Assembly: GCA_035578175.1 (NCBI GenBank)
Contig: JAQMRL010000003.1
Coordinates: forward strand, 103,218,969 to 103,282,968
Reading direction: 5' to 3'
DNA length: 64,000 nt
Origin: Catonia carolina
Lineage: Eukaryota; Arthropoda; Insecta; Hemiptera; Achilidae
The number at the start of each line of letters is the position of its first letter. The stretch's first letter is position 1. Below are positions 23,122 through 34,642 of the stretch, piece by piece. The position numbers were made by a program, and so were the translations under genes. Below the pieces are notes generated by a model. That model did no database searches and was not told the DNA's origin. It worked only from the letters and a program-made list of their open reading frames with translations.

Positions 23122-26100
23122 CTTATCACTATATAGCTGTCGAACAAATGCTGCTGTTGCTACACCGTAATTCTTGGAATTGAGAACTGATTCAGTAACA
23201 TTCTGCAAAACTTGGTGTGGATTAAATGTAACCATATCATCTAATCTTAAAACATCATTCATTTGCCCAGATGTCGGTCCTCTCGCACCGAGAAACACCA
23301 TCGCTAAAAGTGATGTGACTGCAAATGGTGATAATACCAAACTACGAGCAGATATTGAACCTTTTCCAGTGATAGAAGTCCACATTCTGAATGCTAATTC
23401 ATTACACAAATCAGCAAATCTTCTGACGTCATCACCAAGTAATGATGTACTTGCTTCTAATCCTAAACTTTCATGTGGTGCTGGATGTAATTCAACTGGT
23501 GATGATGATGTGGTTTGTTCACCAGGTCTTTTTAAGGCTGGTCTGTTATTTATTGATTCTTCAGTATTATAGGTAACATTATTTCTTAATGATAAACCTT
23601 CAGTTTTAATATCATTGGTTGTAATGTTAAAATGTGATTTAGTAGAATTTCCAACAAAATTTAAACTTTGAATTTTATTTGTTTCTATTTTGTTACTGTT
23701 AGATATTGTTTTGTTACTATCATTATTTATTAAATTACTAGTGGCACCAGTACCTTTTGTACTTAATGATTCTGGACTTAATTTACTTTCTTTTAATTGA
23801 GTACTTTGACCATTTTCTAATTCATAATCAGCTGTTTTCTTCTCTGCCGATTCATTAACTCGTTCTTGTTGAACAAAATCTGTTGTACCTTCGTATATAG
23901 ATGTTGTAAATTCGATTGCACTTATATTTAATGTACTTGTTACATTATCATTTACTGTTTTCAATGAGCTTTCTGTATTTCCAATCATTTCTGTTTCAGT
24001 CGTAGTTTGATATTCTGTTGTTGTTTCATCTTCATTACTGTTTACTTCGGTTTTACTTTTTGTTAAATCTTTATCAGTTGTTAAACTTTCATTTGTTGCT
24101 TCATCTGATGTTGTTGTTGTTACAATATCTGTTGCATCAGTAGTGTCAAGAGTTGTAAAATAAATTTCTTTACTTTCTGATGTTGTTGTTGATTCAACTT
24201 CATCAGAATTTATTTGTGATGCATGTTTTAATTCACCCATCACTGGTTGTCTACTATTCATACCAGTAAACCTATTTGCAGGTACTGGTTGAATTTTATT
24301 ATTATCATGCAGCAGTATACTTGTTACTGCTGAAATACCTTCCTGTAGTAATTCACCTTCACTTACCAAGTCTGTGTTTGTTGTAGTCATATCTGATACA
24401 TTTTCAGTTGTTGGATTGACTGAAACTGTTTCTTTATTAGAACTTGATGCAATGTAATTTGCTTGGTTCTTTGAATTATTATTATCATAATGCAATGTAA
24501 TTGAATCTGATTTATCTTCTGTAGGTAAAGTAAAATATGTTGTGGTTGTTTGAATTAGTTTTTCTGCAGATTGCCCTGCTAAACCAAATTTTGTTGTTTC
24601 TTCACGAAATTCAGCAGGTGGTGATAATTCTGTAGTAATTGAAATCGGTTGTTTTTCTTTTTGAGTTGTTAATGTTGTTTTATCTTTATCAAACTTATTT
24701 GGTTGAGAATTTGTAACATTTTGTTTTATTTTATATGTGGATGTTGTAGGTGCAACAGTTGGTTTTACTGTTGGTTTAGTAATTGGTTTCTTATTTGCTG
24801 CAGGTTTTGGTTTCGCAGAAGTCACTGTTGCTGTAGTTGTAGTTGTTGGAGATACCTTTTTATAAATTTGAGTGCTACTAACTGGTCGTGAAGTTGTAGG
24901 TGAGGGATTTGTAGTCACTGTGATCACATTAGATGCTGCCTGGATTTTTGATAATGTAGGAACTTTATATGTATTTGGTCTAGATTGTGAATTAATAGTA
25001 GTTGGTTTTATTGTTGCTCCTATGTTTATATTATTTTTTGTTGTGTTCACATTTAATTTTCCTGCAGTACTTGTAGCTGTTTTTGATGTATTTTCAACAG
25101 TTGAAACAGGTTTTGTTGTTGGTTTTGCTTTTATTGATGAAACTGGTTTTGTTGTACCTTGAGTTGTGATTTGAACATTTGTATTTCTTTCGGTAATTTC
25201 GGTTTCAGTTGGGAAAGTTTCTGTTGTTAAGTCTGTAATGTATTGTGTTGATTCGGTTATATCAGTTAACTGTTTATTTGGTTCAATTTTCCATGAGTTA
25301 TCCATGTTTGCTTGAGCTGCTAATGCTTCTGATATCATCTGATAATCACTTACTGCTCCATTATTATATTCTAACGATGTTAGATTAATTTTTTCTGTAG
25401 TTGAACTAGCAGATTGTTGTGGAATCTTTGGTGTATTGTTAGTACTACCCTTATTCGGTTTTGTTTGTGCAGTTAATTTATCTTTAAGTTTTTCATTAGG
25501 TTTTTCAGCAGATAATTTATTATCTGATTGCAATTGTTGAAAAAGTGTTGTAAATGTTAAAGGTGTTGTACTACTATATTGAATTTTCGTAGTTTGAGGT
25601 CTACTTTCAGCTGCAGGTGTACCATAATTTTGTGAAGAAAATCCAATTGGAATGTAATTTGATTCTAATGCATTCGTTATGTTTGTTTTATCTTCAACAA
25701 CTTGAGACAAAACGCTCGATAATGAAGCTGCCATTTCTTCCATGACTGGAACTGTTTCAGAAGAGGTAGCTGAAGTTGATGACGGCAAAATTGATTGACT
25801 TGTAAAAGATTCAATTGTTGATTCTGGAATTCCTGATTTAGTACCAATTGTTTCAGGTACAGTGCTTGGCTGCTTAGTAGTAGTTGATGTGGAAGACACA
25901 AATGTTGTTTTTGTAGTTGAAGAAATCTTAGAAGATGATAAATTGTTTGAACTTGAGTTTTTCTTTGGAGGTGCAGGGATATTTTGAATTGGTAGATAAT
26001 GAATTATTGTTGGATTTTCAGTTGTTTCTTTTTGTGTTATTTCTTCATATGAATTTGTACTTGTAGGTTGTTGATTCAATGGTGACGATGATGGTGGTGT

Positions 26101-26602
26101 TGTTGGTGATGGTGATGATGATGATGATGCTGATTCTGGAGCTCTATTGTCTTCTAGAGGACCTCCTATCACCCCTGGTAACAAAATACTCCAGGAAGAT
26201 GCTGCATCAGGAACACTTAACACTGCTAGAGGTTTCGTCATTGGCAATTTATTTTTACTTGCTTCTAATTCACTTTTTAGTACATTTTGAACATTTGCTA
26301 CTACTTTGTGAACGCCTTGTAAGTCAGATGGTTCAACATCTGGTAAGACTTCATGATAATATGTTGGAGCTGATGCATCACTTTCCATTCCATCAGAATC
26401 GCCACCAGCGATTAATCCTTGGATTTGATCAAGTGTCATTAATCTCTTCACTAGATCTCCACTTTCATCAAATGTATAAAATTCATAGCGATCAGGAGAT
26501 AGTAGATCTCCTGGACTTCCAACGGATCCATCATTTGATTCTCCTATGTATGTTTTTGTACCATTTCCATGATCCATTATTACTGAGACGGAAGTTACTA
26601 CA
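23122..26602 (-). CDS. Serpin gene, giant exon B: mucin-like Thr/Ser-rich region plus start of serpin domain
   Basis: A single 3,481-bp coding exon of about 1,161 residues. The acceptor is TTTGTTTGTCACAG just upstream of 26602; the donor is AAG|GTAAAT at 23122/23121. The first ~150 residues are mixed and acidic. About 900 residues then follow that are very rich in Thr, Ser, Asn, Pro and Lys, with runs such as SSSSSPSPTTPPSSS, typical of a heavily O-glycosylated or disordered extracellular region. The last ~107 residues match the serpin N-terminus: helix A (DDVRRFADLCNELAFRMW), then the helix B signature around LVLSPFAVTSLLAMVFLGARG, then an N-glycosylation sequon NVT. Serpins are normally 370-420 residues, so this N-terminal extension is extreme. 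Long low-complexity additions are known in some insect serpins such as Drosophila Spn100A; orthology to it is my inference. The Met encoded at 26619 lies in the intron and is not the start. Inhibitory activity cannot be judged because the reactive loop is missing. Confidence 0.85.
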
Positions 26603-26879
26603 CTGTGACAAACAAACATTACTTAAATTTATATGAAAATTAGTTAATGTGACATTATTTTAATTATAGTATTTGAATCATAATTTTATTAGTAATTTAT
26701 AATAAATTCTGTGCAACCTGGCTCAATTTACCATTAACGTAGGTGTTTATAAACAGAAACTTTTTAGATCAATTATTTCTTAATTTTATTCTACTGATTA
26801 TTGAACGCTTGAAAATTAAAACAGAATTAAAATTTTATAAGGCATTTTTCTCATATTGCCTTATTATAGAAGTGAAATC

Positions 26880-27125
26880 TTGTCTATAAGTTTGAGAGAG
26901 AAAAAGAGACTGCAGGCAGCAGAAATGAGTTTCCTTTGCATTGTTAAAGATTTTTCCCAGGTTAGATAGGCTTCAGATTAAAAAATAGTTGAGCAGAGAG
27001 ATAGTTCAAGAACTAAATACTAAAATCAGTGAGTACTGAAGGAGATGGAGAGATCATGTCCAACTGATGCTTCCAGAAAGAACTTCCTCAAAGCACCAGG
27101 TACAGACCAGGTTCAGATAACCTGA
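26880..27125 (+). pseudogene. LINE RT C-terminal remnant in serpin intron 1
   Basis: The plus strand reads RLQAAEMSFL, then VLKEMERS with heavily mutated flanks. This corresponds to the AAEMRFLR...L..K..EYR.RWRDHVQRM block of endonuclease-RT LINEs. Several stops and frameshifts are present. Confidence 0.55.
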
Positions 27126-27139
27126 GGGAAATAGGGTTG

Positions 27140-27300
27140 CTTTTTTTTGGTTTTAAGTCTGACTGTTTTGCAATTACTGCTAATGCAGATGGTGAGAAGG
27201 ATGATAGATGAAGACGAGTGATGAAAAAATGCCAGACCAGAGCGGGAAATGAACCCAGGGTCCCCTGCGTAGAAGCCTGCGTAGTAGGGTTGTGGGTAGG
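27140..27300 (-). repeat. SINE-G copy in serpin intron 1
   Basis: Tail complement ggttttaagtctgactgttt, then ctgctaatgcagatggtg and the head complement agagcgggaaatgaaccc. Confidence 0.8.
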
Positions 27301-28032
27301 TCTCGGAGGAGAGGATCAGAGTTTGTACTCTGATCAGTGTGAACTGAAACATTCATGTTTGTATATTCATGGTGGAAGAAGAAGAAGGTTGATTACTATG
27401 TTATTGATGACCACCAATGTTTCACTAATTTCTACTGGAATGGTTAGATTCGGTTTATTTGATTTTGAAAAAACAGTAATATACGAGTAATGTACTCATA
27501 TATTCATGACTGGCTGCCAATTAAAAACCCTTACCAAATCGCTCATCCAAATGATGAAACTTAACTTCTTGTAGTGACTTTCTACCGACTGACTGACAGG
27601 GTTTTCCCAATGACCAATTTTTATTTATTAAAAACATCTTTTATAATATGGTAAGCAAAAAATACATCAAAGTGTAACACCTTATAGTATTATTAAACAA
27701 GAGATATTAAACTGTTACAGCTAAATTTAATTTACATAAATAATTTAAATATGAGAGAGTGTGGGACTCGAGTACCTCAATACATTGTTTTGTGAGTATG
27801 TCATTACTTTCAGTCTACTTGTGAGGAGCAGTGCAAAACATTGGCACAAAATGTTGCATGGCAGGTAATGAAAAAAAGAAAATATTTGGTTGAACCAAAA
27901 AAGTGGTCAGGTTGAATCAATAAATTTACTTTCTTAAAAATTATAATGAAAAAATTATTTTAAATAAATTGTTTATACTTAATTTAAAAAATATGCTATA
28001 TAAATCAGAAAGTTGTAATGAAGCTTTGTTAC

Positions 28033-28146
28033 CTAGACCCTAAAACTTTTCTTGATTCTTCACTGTCAACTTCTTCCCTGGCTAAAGACTGTGTTGAAGC
28101 AGCTGCAGCAGCTAGACCTGCCAACAGTGCTGCCAGCCATCGCATT
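28033..28146 (-). CDS. Serpin gene, exon A: start codon and signal peptide
   Basis: First coding exon of the minus-strand serpin gene. A pyrimidine-rich acceptor (TTTTTTGTTTCAG) is followed by one base and then ATG at 28145-28143. The 37 complete codons begin MRWLAALLAGLAAAAAS, a basic n-region followed by a Leu/Ala-rich hydrophobic core. This is a classic secretory signal, and cleavage near the A-S-T-Q segment is plausible. An acidic stretch (EEVDSEES) follows. The exon ends in AG before a GTAACA donor at 28032-28031, leaving two bases of a Ser codon. The next exon (26602 downward) begins with the T that completes AGT, so the phases agree exactly. Because the ATG lies one base after an acceptor, at least one untranslated 5' exon must exist upstream. 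The reading is direct; the link to the downstream serpin is inferred from phase, spacing and strand. Confidence 0.82.
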
Positions 28147-28928
28147 CTGAAACAAAAAAGAATTTTACATTTTAAATTTTTGTATAATTTTTAACTTTTG
28201 CAATAATTTTAATTACGCTTTTATTTTATTATATTTTTAGTTACATCAGTTCTATGGTTGTCATCGAGCATGAGAGGAAAAATACAGTCGCAGTGGATTT
28301 TAATATTGTGTAAAGTTTTCCATCGTTCATGGTTTTGAATCACGTTGAAAATTTCAAGAATTAGCTGAAAAATACAATCGTGCGGTGAAAGAAAGTAGAA
28401 GAAAACCTCAGATCCAGTTAGTCTAGTAACTGCAAAGAGGCAGCACCTCCCTCCATAGCTTCATTGTAGGGCCGATAACACACTGAAGTAAAATCTTTGA
28501 AAACTATCCAGACAATAAAATGGAACGTTGGAAAAAATATTGGAAACATAAAATTATTTAATTTTTGGAATATGGAAGGCCAGACTGGAGGGGAGTAGAA
28601 GGTGTGGAACACCCAGGATGTGCATGAGTGGATAGAGATGAAAAAGTAGTAAGGTTTGAAAAGAGCTTAAGTTGTTGATAATAAACAGCATTTAGAAGAT
28701 TTAAAGATGGCCGAACACTGCGTGTCAGAAGGGATAGATAAATAAGTATTCCAAGTACTAGTCTGGAATCAAATCGAACATCGGTGTACCTATCAAGTAA
28801 AATACCAACTGAACTAGTGATGTCCTTGAAATTCACCAATTCGATACGTGTTGGGGATGATGATGATATTCGTGATTACACTCTACAACTCATTAGCTAT
28901 TTCCACACTCGTGCGATGTCGCATGCTA

Positions 28929-29507
28929 CGTTTAAGTACGTTGAAGATCAGAATTTTCTCTACAGGAATATTTTAAAATAAAAGTCTAATGTTCCATTTT
29001 AAAATGCCGGCTTTTTTTAAAAAAAAAATGTATTTTAGTTTCACGTAAAGATAGGGAAATGATTTTTGGACTGGACTATGCATTTTTACAGCGGTATTGT
29101 GCCATGTATCGTATTTTATATATTTTGTAATTAGAAATAGATATGTGGTGTTAATAGGAAAATCTATTAGCCTCTAAACTTCTTGAGAGGAAACCGAGCT
29201 CTATAGCGGTACCGCTCCGAGTATAGTCGTTTAGAAAAACAAACTTCTGTGTTTTTCCTGCTGTAACTCATTGCGTAGCTCATTTTGAATTATTTAACGT
29301 TTTTATTAAAAAAAATAAACCCTTTGCTCGACATAATACTGTTGTGAAAATGCATGGTTCAGTCCAAAAATCATTTCCCTTCCTTTACGTGGAGCCAAAA
29401 AAGAACTTTTTAAAATAATGGCCGGCATATTAAAACGGAACATGAGATTTACCTTTTAAAATATTCATATTATAGAAAAAAACTCTGATCTTCAACGTAC
29501 TTAAACG
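28929..29507. repeat. Large imperfect inverted repeat (fold-back element)
   Basis: Arms at 28929-29105 and 29333-29507 are imperfect reverse complements. Shared blocks include cgtttaagtacgttgaagat at the outer end and gggaaatgatttttggactg near the inner end. A ~230-bp loop separates them. No ORF is present. It is probably a MITE with long TIRs. Confidence 0.75.
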
Positions 29508-30167
29508 CCAATTTTTATAAAAAGCCTGGACGGAGTAACGGACGTTTAAAAACCATATTAACGAAAAACCGGCTAAAAACTGAGTACTTTTGTCGTAAAT
29601 TGCTGGGTCCGATTAATTTCTAAATAAAACAATCTAAATCAAACCTAACAATGCAGGAAAGAACAAGCTTTAATTTAATGTATTGTTCAAAAATATTCGT
29701 TACGTTTTATTTTTAGATAAAGCTCTTCAAACGAGTGCGGAAGGTGGTATGCCTCTAAGCGCATGCATGTCGCATGCGATGTAGCATGCGACATCGCGAG
29801 TCGAATCGCAAGTTGAAAAAGAAAGCACACGAGTGTAGACAGGTAGGGTACTACCTAAGATAGTGCAGTATCAAAAAAATGAACCTTAGAATTCTATCGG
29901 TCTTTATTTTCAGAAACTTGTCTATACTGATACTAGGACACTATAAATTTTACATTGGTCCCCATAAAAGTGGTTTTATAATTTTTATTCAAATATTTCT
30001 GAAATTAGAGATATTCTACTTCAGTAAAATATTACAAAATGAAAGTTTCTGAAAACTAAAGAATTTTTTTGTACAAACACAATCGTTTGAAACTTCATAA
30101 TAATTACTTCTCTCCATTTAGTTAATCACATATTATGATTAATATTAACTATGTTATAAATTAATTT

Positions 30168-30566
30168 TGCTCATAACAGGTTGGTGGAGTGTTAAATTAT
30201 TTGCACTCGATCTGCTAGTTTCAGGCCTGCAAAAAATTGTTCTGTTTCTTATCACATGATTAGATAATTATATGACTAAAGCGTTTAAGAACAGAAGAGG
30301 TAGAGGTGTAAAAGATATTAATCAGAGTCATCTCCTCTGAGCGTAGTAAATTCCATCATTATTCAGCCAGACCCTGTGGTGAATAAAGTGAAGGTGTCTT
30401 TTGTAGGGTGGAAAGTAGATGCTTTTCAGAGGGCCTGGCATACTGATAAGCATACTTTTCTACTCAGTGAGGAAGGCAATGGTAAACTACCTCACTCCTT
30501 GTTTTACTTAGTTAACCCTCTAGAGGTTCAAACCAGCCCTTCGGCTGATGACCTAAACAACAACAC
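30168..30566 (+). repeat. R450 repeat, copy 6
   Basis: Nearly full-length copy. Head gctcataacaggttggtgga, tail gatgacctaaacaacaacac. Confidence 0.9.
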
Positions 30567-30807
30567 AACAAATTAATGCAAAATCTAAAATTATTCTTGA
30601 GAAAATGTTAGTTTAGCAAAAATTAAGGTGAATAAAGAAATTTATGTCACATTTAATTTTACATTTTTGCAGATTTTAAATGGCGCATTAATTATTTATT
30701 TAATTTAAATAAAACATGATTTAGTAATGTTTAAACCGTTGAAAAATATGTAGTCATAAAGTAACTTTTGCAAAATTCTTTGATATGAATGCTCCATATT
30801 AATCCCT

Positions 30808-31015
30808 TCGGCTAGCGCAGTTAATCAGCTGGTATAAAGTTACTAATACTTGTTAAGTAAAACTGGTTGAATGAGCAACTTTTTAAGGAAACCAGCTGAT
30901 AGCCATGCACGATTAAAACTACATTAGGAGTTACTGTTCAAATTCAAGTCGAAAATGAAGCAAACAATAGTGTAGGCCATTTTTCATGATAATAAATAAA
31001 TGCTAGAAAAACAAA
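30808..31015 (+). repeat. R270 repeat, diverged copy
   Basis: Recognised by cttcggctagcgcagttaat, acttgttaagtaaaactggt and ataaataaatgctagaaaaa. More decayed than the other two copies. Confidence 0.6.
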
Positions 31016-31362
31016 TGTATTGATAAAACATTATGTAAATATTATGGTGAAATTTTTTTTTGAAAATTAAGGTTTATGGTATGATTTATTTTAAGAACAT
31101 TTTCCTTGTTTTCTATATAGGTTAGAGTACTGTAAAAACGGTTTTATTCTTGAGGTTAGCATAGAAGTAAGTACAATATAGGTACTTTGTCTTTGTATCG
31201 AGAGAGAAAGCATGTACAGATGAAACATTTAATTGGGGTACAGTTTGACAGGTAGTAATTTATAGTATGACCCAACAGATACAATAGAACTCTAGTTGTA
31301 CGTTTTTAACTGTTTGTTGCACTACGTAAAGTAAAATCGTTCCGTCCTCAACGTCAGCTTAC

Positions 31363-31480
31363 CTACTTATTCTACTTGCGGCTTGGAACACTCGCGAACA
31401 TCACCATCCATGTCTTTCCTTCCCGTCCGCCAAGCCTCCCGGCCTCAGCTATTACCAAAGGAAAGGCAGTCAGACAAGAA
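31363..31480 (-). promoter_or_regulatory. Candidate 5'UTR exon / promoter of the serpin gene
   Basis: A patch of about 120 bp is clearly richer in G+C than the surrounding sequence. Read on the minus strand it ends in a near-perfect donor (GTAG|GTAAGCTGAC at 31363/31362). It lies 3.2 kb upstream of the signal-peptide exon, which needs an upstream untranslated exon. No TATA box or certain initiator is identified. The assignment rests only on composition, the donor and the position. Confidence 0.25.
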
Positions 31481-31799
31481 CTGCACTTTTTACCTCATTT
31501 TCAATACAGTACTCTTCTTGTGAAATTCTGTTTATTGTCCATCTTTAACAATGAAATGTACTCCACAAACTGTCGTTACTTTCCTATTATTCTATAAACG
31601 TGGAAAATTAACCCAATTTCAAAAAAAGAATGCAATTTTTTTCAAGATATCACCTACCGTGATTATTACAATCTAAATATACTGAATCTCAAGCGGACAT
31701 AATTCGTCTTGCTAGAAAAACTACTCCTCTGAATTTACTCAGATTTAAAAATTATTATTTATGAAAGGTTTTTCCTAAAGTTCCCCAGGAAATTTTATT

Positions 31800-31958
31800 T
31801 ATTTATTTTTTGTTTTATGTCTGACTTCTGCAATTTCTGCTAATGCAGACGGTGGATAATGATAATGAAAATGCCAGACCTGACCGGGAATCGCACACGG
31901 AACCCCGGCGGAGAAGCCAGTTACGATAACCACTACGCCAACGGACCGGCCGAAATCT
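31800..31958 (-). repeat. SINE-G copy
   Basis: Well preserved. Tail complement ttttgttttatgtctgactt, then tgctaatgcagacggtgg and the head complement cctgaccgggaatcgcacac ending aacggaccggcc. Confidence 0.85.
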
Positions 31959-32195
31959 TAGGTCGTATAAAATTGAAAATAATTTTTAATTATCGAAAGT
32001 CGTATTAAATTTTTTATCATTACCGATTACGATGAGTTATCCAACAGTAACATTGATATTTAAAGAGAAAATCTTCCATACCCTAGCTGAAAACGAACCC
32101 GTGTCTTCAATTTCACAAGTTCGGACGTACAAATGAGGTGGCCAACTTTACTTTTAGTACTTCTGGCAACGTATACGTTCAGAATTTGAAATCAG

Positions 32196-32355
32196 TGACC
32201 GCTTTCGTGGCGTCAGCGTGGTATCTATAAATCGGAAGGTCTTAAGTTTAATTACCAGTTAAAAATTATTACATGTTAAAACCCGCCGTTTTTTTCCAAA
32301 ACCCATAGTAGTCAAAAATGGCCAAACTGTTTCTTTATTCGACTTCAAACAAACT
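32196..32355 (+). repeat. SINE-T copy
   Basis: Head accgctttcgtggcgtcagc, body gttaaaacccgccgtttttt, tail gccaaactgtttctttattc. Confidence 0.75.
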
Positions 32356-32376
32356 AAAATAAGTTGAAGAAATTAC

Positions 32377-32530
32377 TTTCTGTGGCGCAGTAATTAGCAT
32401 TTTAGACCACAAAGTCGAAGGTCCTGGATACGATACTCTGCTAAAGATTGTAAATTATTATACAATAAAACCAGTTCTAATACCCACATTAATCGCTAAT
32501 GAACAAGCTGTTAATGGAGCTTCAAAAAAC
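32377..32530 (+). repeat. SINE-T copy
   Basis: Head ctgtggcgcagtaattagca, body cccacattaatcgctaatga, tail acaagctgttaatggagctt. Confidence 0.7.
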
Positions 32531-32557
32531 AACAAAAAAACAATTATTGAGAAATGA

Positions 32558-32715
32558 TTGTCTCCGTGGCGTATCCTACGCCACGAAGCGAAAAATCCCG
32601 GGTTAGATTCCCTGCTTGGGTCTGGAAATCATTGTACGTTCAATATTGTACGTTCTTATCGTTTCTTAAACCACAGTAGGTGCAAATAATCAAGCTGTTG
32701 ATCTGATATTAAGTA
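32558..32715 (+). repeat. SINE-T copy
   Basis: Head attgtctccgtggcgtatcc, B box ggttagattccc, tail ataatcaagctgttgatctg. Confidence 0.75.
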
Positions 32716-34084
32716 ACTAAAAAGAATTGAAAAATACGTCGTTTTTAAATAAATTACTCAAAAATGTGGGTATTTACAAAACTGTGGTATCATTTTTAAA
32801 GATTACTAATTTGTTAACAAAAGTGTACAATATTTAACAGAATATTTTATTATTACTATATTTTTTAAAGTTTTAATACGTACAGGGTCATTAGCTTAAA
32901 GAGTAGTTAAGGATAGTATCAGTGCGTTTTAACGAAATAAAAATGTTATAAAATAAAATAAAAAAATGCTGAAATAAAATAAAACTAAAAATGTTCAGGT
33001 TAGACGAGGATCGATGCCGCTCTGTAGTCCAATTTAATTAAATGCAGTGTAGCACCACTGCCTTATGTAGGCGGAAGTAGGCCTATATAGGCTATATTTT
33101 AAATATTTTCTGTTATTTTTAAGGAAATCGGAAAATACATTTTTATTTACTGTAACTGGTGTATCTTCATGTTTTTTTTTTAATGTCGGGCATTTTAAGG
33201 CAAATTATATTCTGTAATAATATAATTAAAATCGTATTTTAATAAAATTATATTGACAATGTTTCTTTGTTAATTACTAAACTTATAATGTTGTATCAAT
33301 TGATTTTTCCACTGATGTTTACAATAAATTATAAATTTACTAAATATTAAATTTCGGTCATGCGCACACTGTGAGATTTTAAATAGGTGTTACAAAGTTT
33401 TAGTAAGTCACTAGAAATGAGTTCAGCAGTACATAAATAAAGTATTCTTTTAAAAATGTAACAATTATTCAAAAGATTGTTTCTTTTCTTTAAGTATTTA
33501 AAAATAAATGCAAAGTAAATTTTGAAAGTGAGAAAGATATAGGACCAGACAACTTCTTTTGTTTTCACTTTCAGTCTGTTAGGTAGGTGAACGCAGAACA
33601 TGTTTATTTATAAATTCTAAACTTAACGGTATTTTGTTGTTGGGTCATACACATTTTCAGAGCCTGTCACAAGTTAATTCACCGTATTTATATGCGACAA
33701 GAATACACGTTTATGGTTGTATTAAATGGTTTACACACGCGTGCATGCAAAATTTATAGTTGCCTGGTTTTGGGCCAACTGGAGCGTGTCCTTGTCGGAA
33801 AGAATTCTGTTGCGCTGTACTTGCCGACCTTAACATTGGTTCTTTAATGTGCAAGAAAATCGGGTCAACATCAACTTCTTGATCAGAGGGACCTACCGTT
33901 ATCATATTGACCCGAAGATTCTCTTTAGTATATTTACATCAAAAACAAATCCGTAATTTTATTTCTACTCAAGAAATAATTTCTACGAATATAGAATAAT
34001 TTTATTCTATATAATGATATTACATTTTTTTAAATAGTTTACGGTTCAAATCCTAGTGAAGCAGTTTTTTCTGTTTAATATTCT

Positions 34085-34235
34085 AAGTCGAATCAGCATC
34101 TCGATTTTTAGCAACTACTATGGGTTATGTAACAATTAATATTAACATGGAATAATTTCCAGAACCTGCCGGTAATTGAATCAAAGACTTGAAAGTTTTG
34201 TAGTCCTGCATGCTGACCACTACGCTAAGGATGCC
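34085..34235 (-). repeat. SINE-T copy
   Basis: Tail complement gaatcagcatctcgattttt; head complement ccggtaattgaatcaaagac ... tgctgaccactacgctaagg. Confidence 0.7.
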
Positions 34236-34246
34236 AAGTAAAGCAT

Positions 34247-34642
34247 GTTGTTGTTTTGGTCAACAGCCGAAAGGATGGTTTGAACCTTTAAAGGTTTTAC
34301 TAAGTAAACATTAGAAATGAGGTGGTTTACTATTGCCTTTCTCACTGAGTTGAAAGAGATACTTATCAGCGAGCCAGGCCCACCGAAAAGCACCCACTTT
34401 CCCCCCCTGCAAACGACACCTTCACTTTATTCACTACGGGGTCTGGCTGTATAGTAAAAGTCATCACTCTCAGAGGAAATAACTCTGACTAGTGTGTTTT
34501 ACATCTCTACCTCTTCTGTTCTTAAATAGTTCAGTCATATAATTGGCTGATTATGTGATAAGAAACAGAACTATGCTTTGTAGCCCTGGAACCAACAGAT
34601 CAAGAGCAATTAATTTAACTCTCCACCTGCCCGTTATGGGCA
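34247..34642 (-). repeat. R450 repeat, copy 7
   Basis: Full-length reverse copy directly downstream of a minus-strand SINE remnant. It runs from gttgttgttttggtcaacag to cctgcccgttatgggca. Confidence 0.9.

Larger units (their letters stand above)
26603..28032 (-). other. Serpin intron 1, with LINE and SINE fragments
   Basis: 1,430-bp intron between the signal-peptide exon and the giant exon, with GT..AG borders. It contains a decayed LINE reverse-transcriptase fragment (26880-27125), a minus-strand tRNA-SINE (27140-27300) and a short relic of the R270 repeat (27560-27610). The remainder is AT-rich with no recognisable content. Confidence 0.75.

Noticed and set aside
24872..25162. Hydrophobic 96-residue plus-strand frame
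   Set aside because: Antisense of Thr/Lys-rich serpin coding sequence, which gives Val/Phe/Gly-rich frames by complementarity.
26603..26619. Met codon at 26619 as the start of the 1,179-residue serpin frame
   Set aside because: The first codons coincide with a strong acceptor (TTTGTTTGTCACAG). An upstream signal-peptide exon joins in perfect phase, so this Met is intronic.
26079..26636. 185-residue plus-strand frame rich in Met, Leu and His
   Set aside because: It is the antisense shadow of the Ser/Thr/Asp-rich serpin exon; composition mirrors the repeats on the other strand.
31376..31597. 73-residue plus-strand frame over the GC-richer patch
   Set aside because: No domain or codon signature; the patch is better explained as an untranslated exon or promoter on the minus strand.
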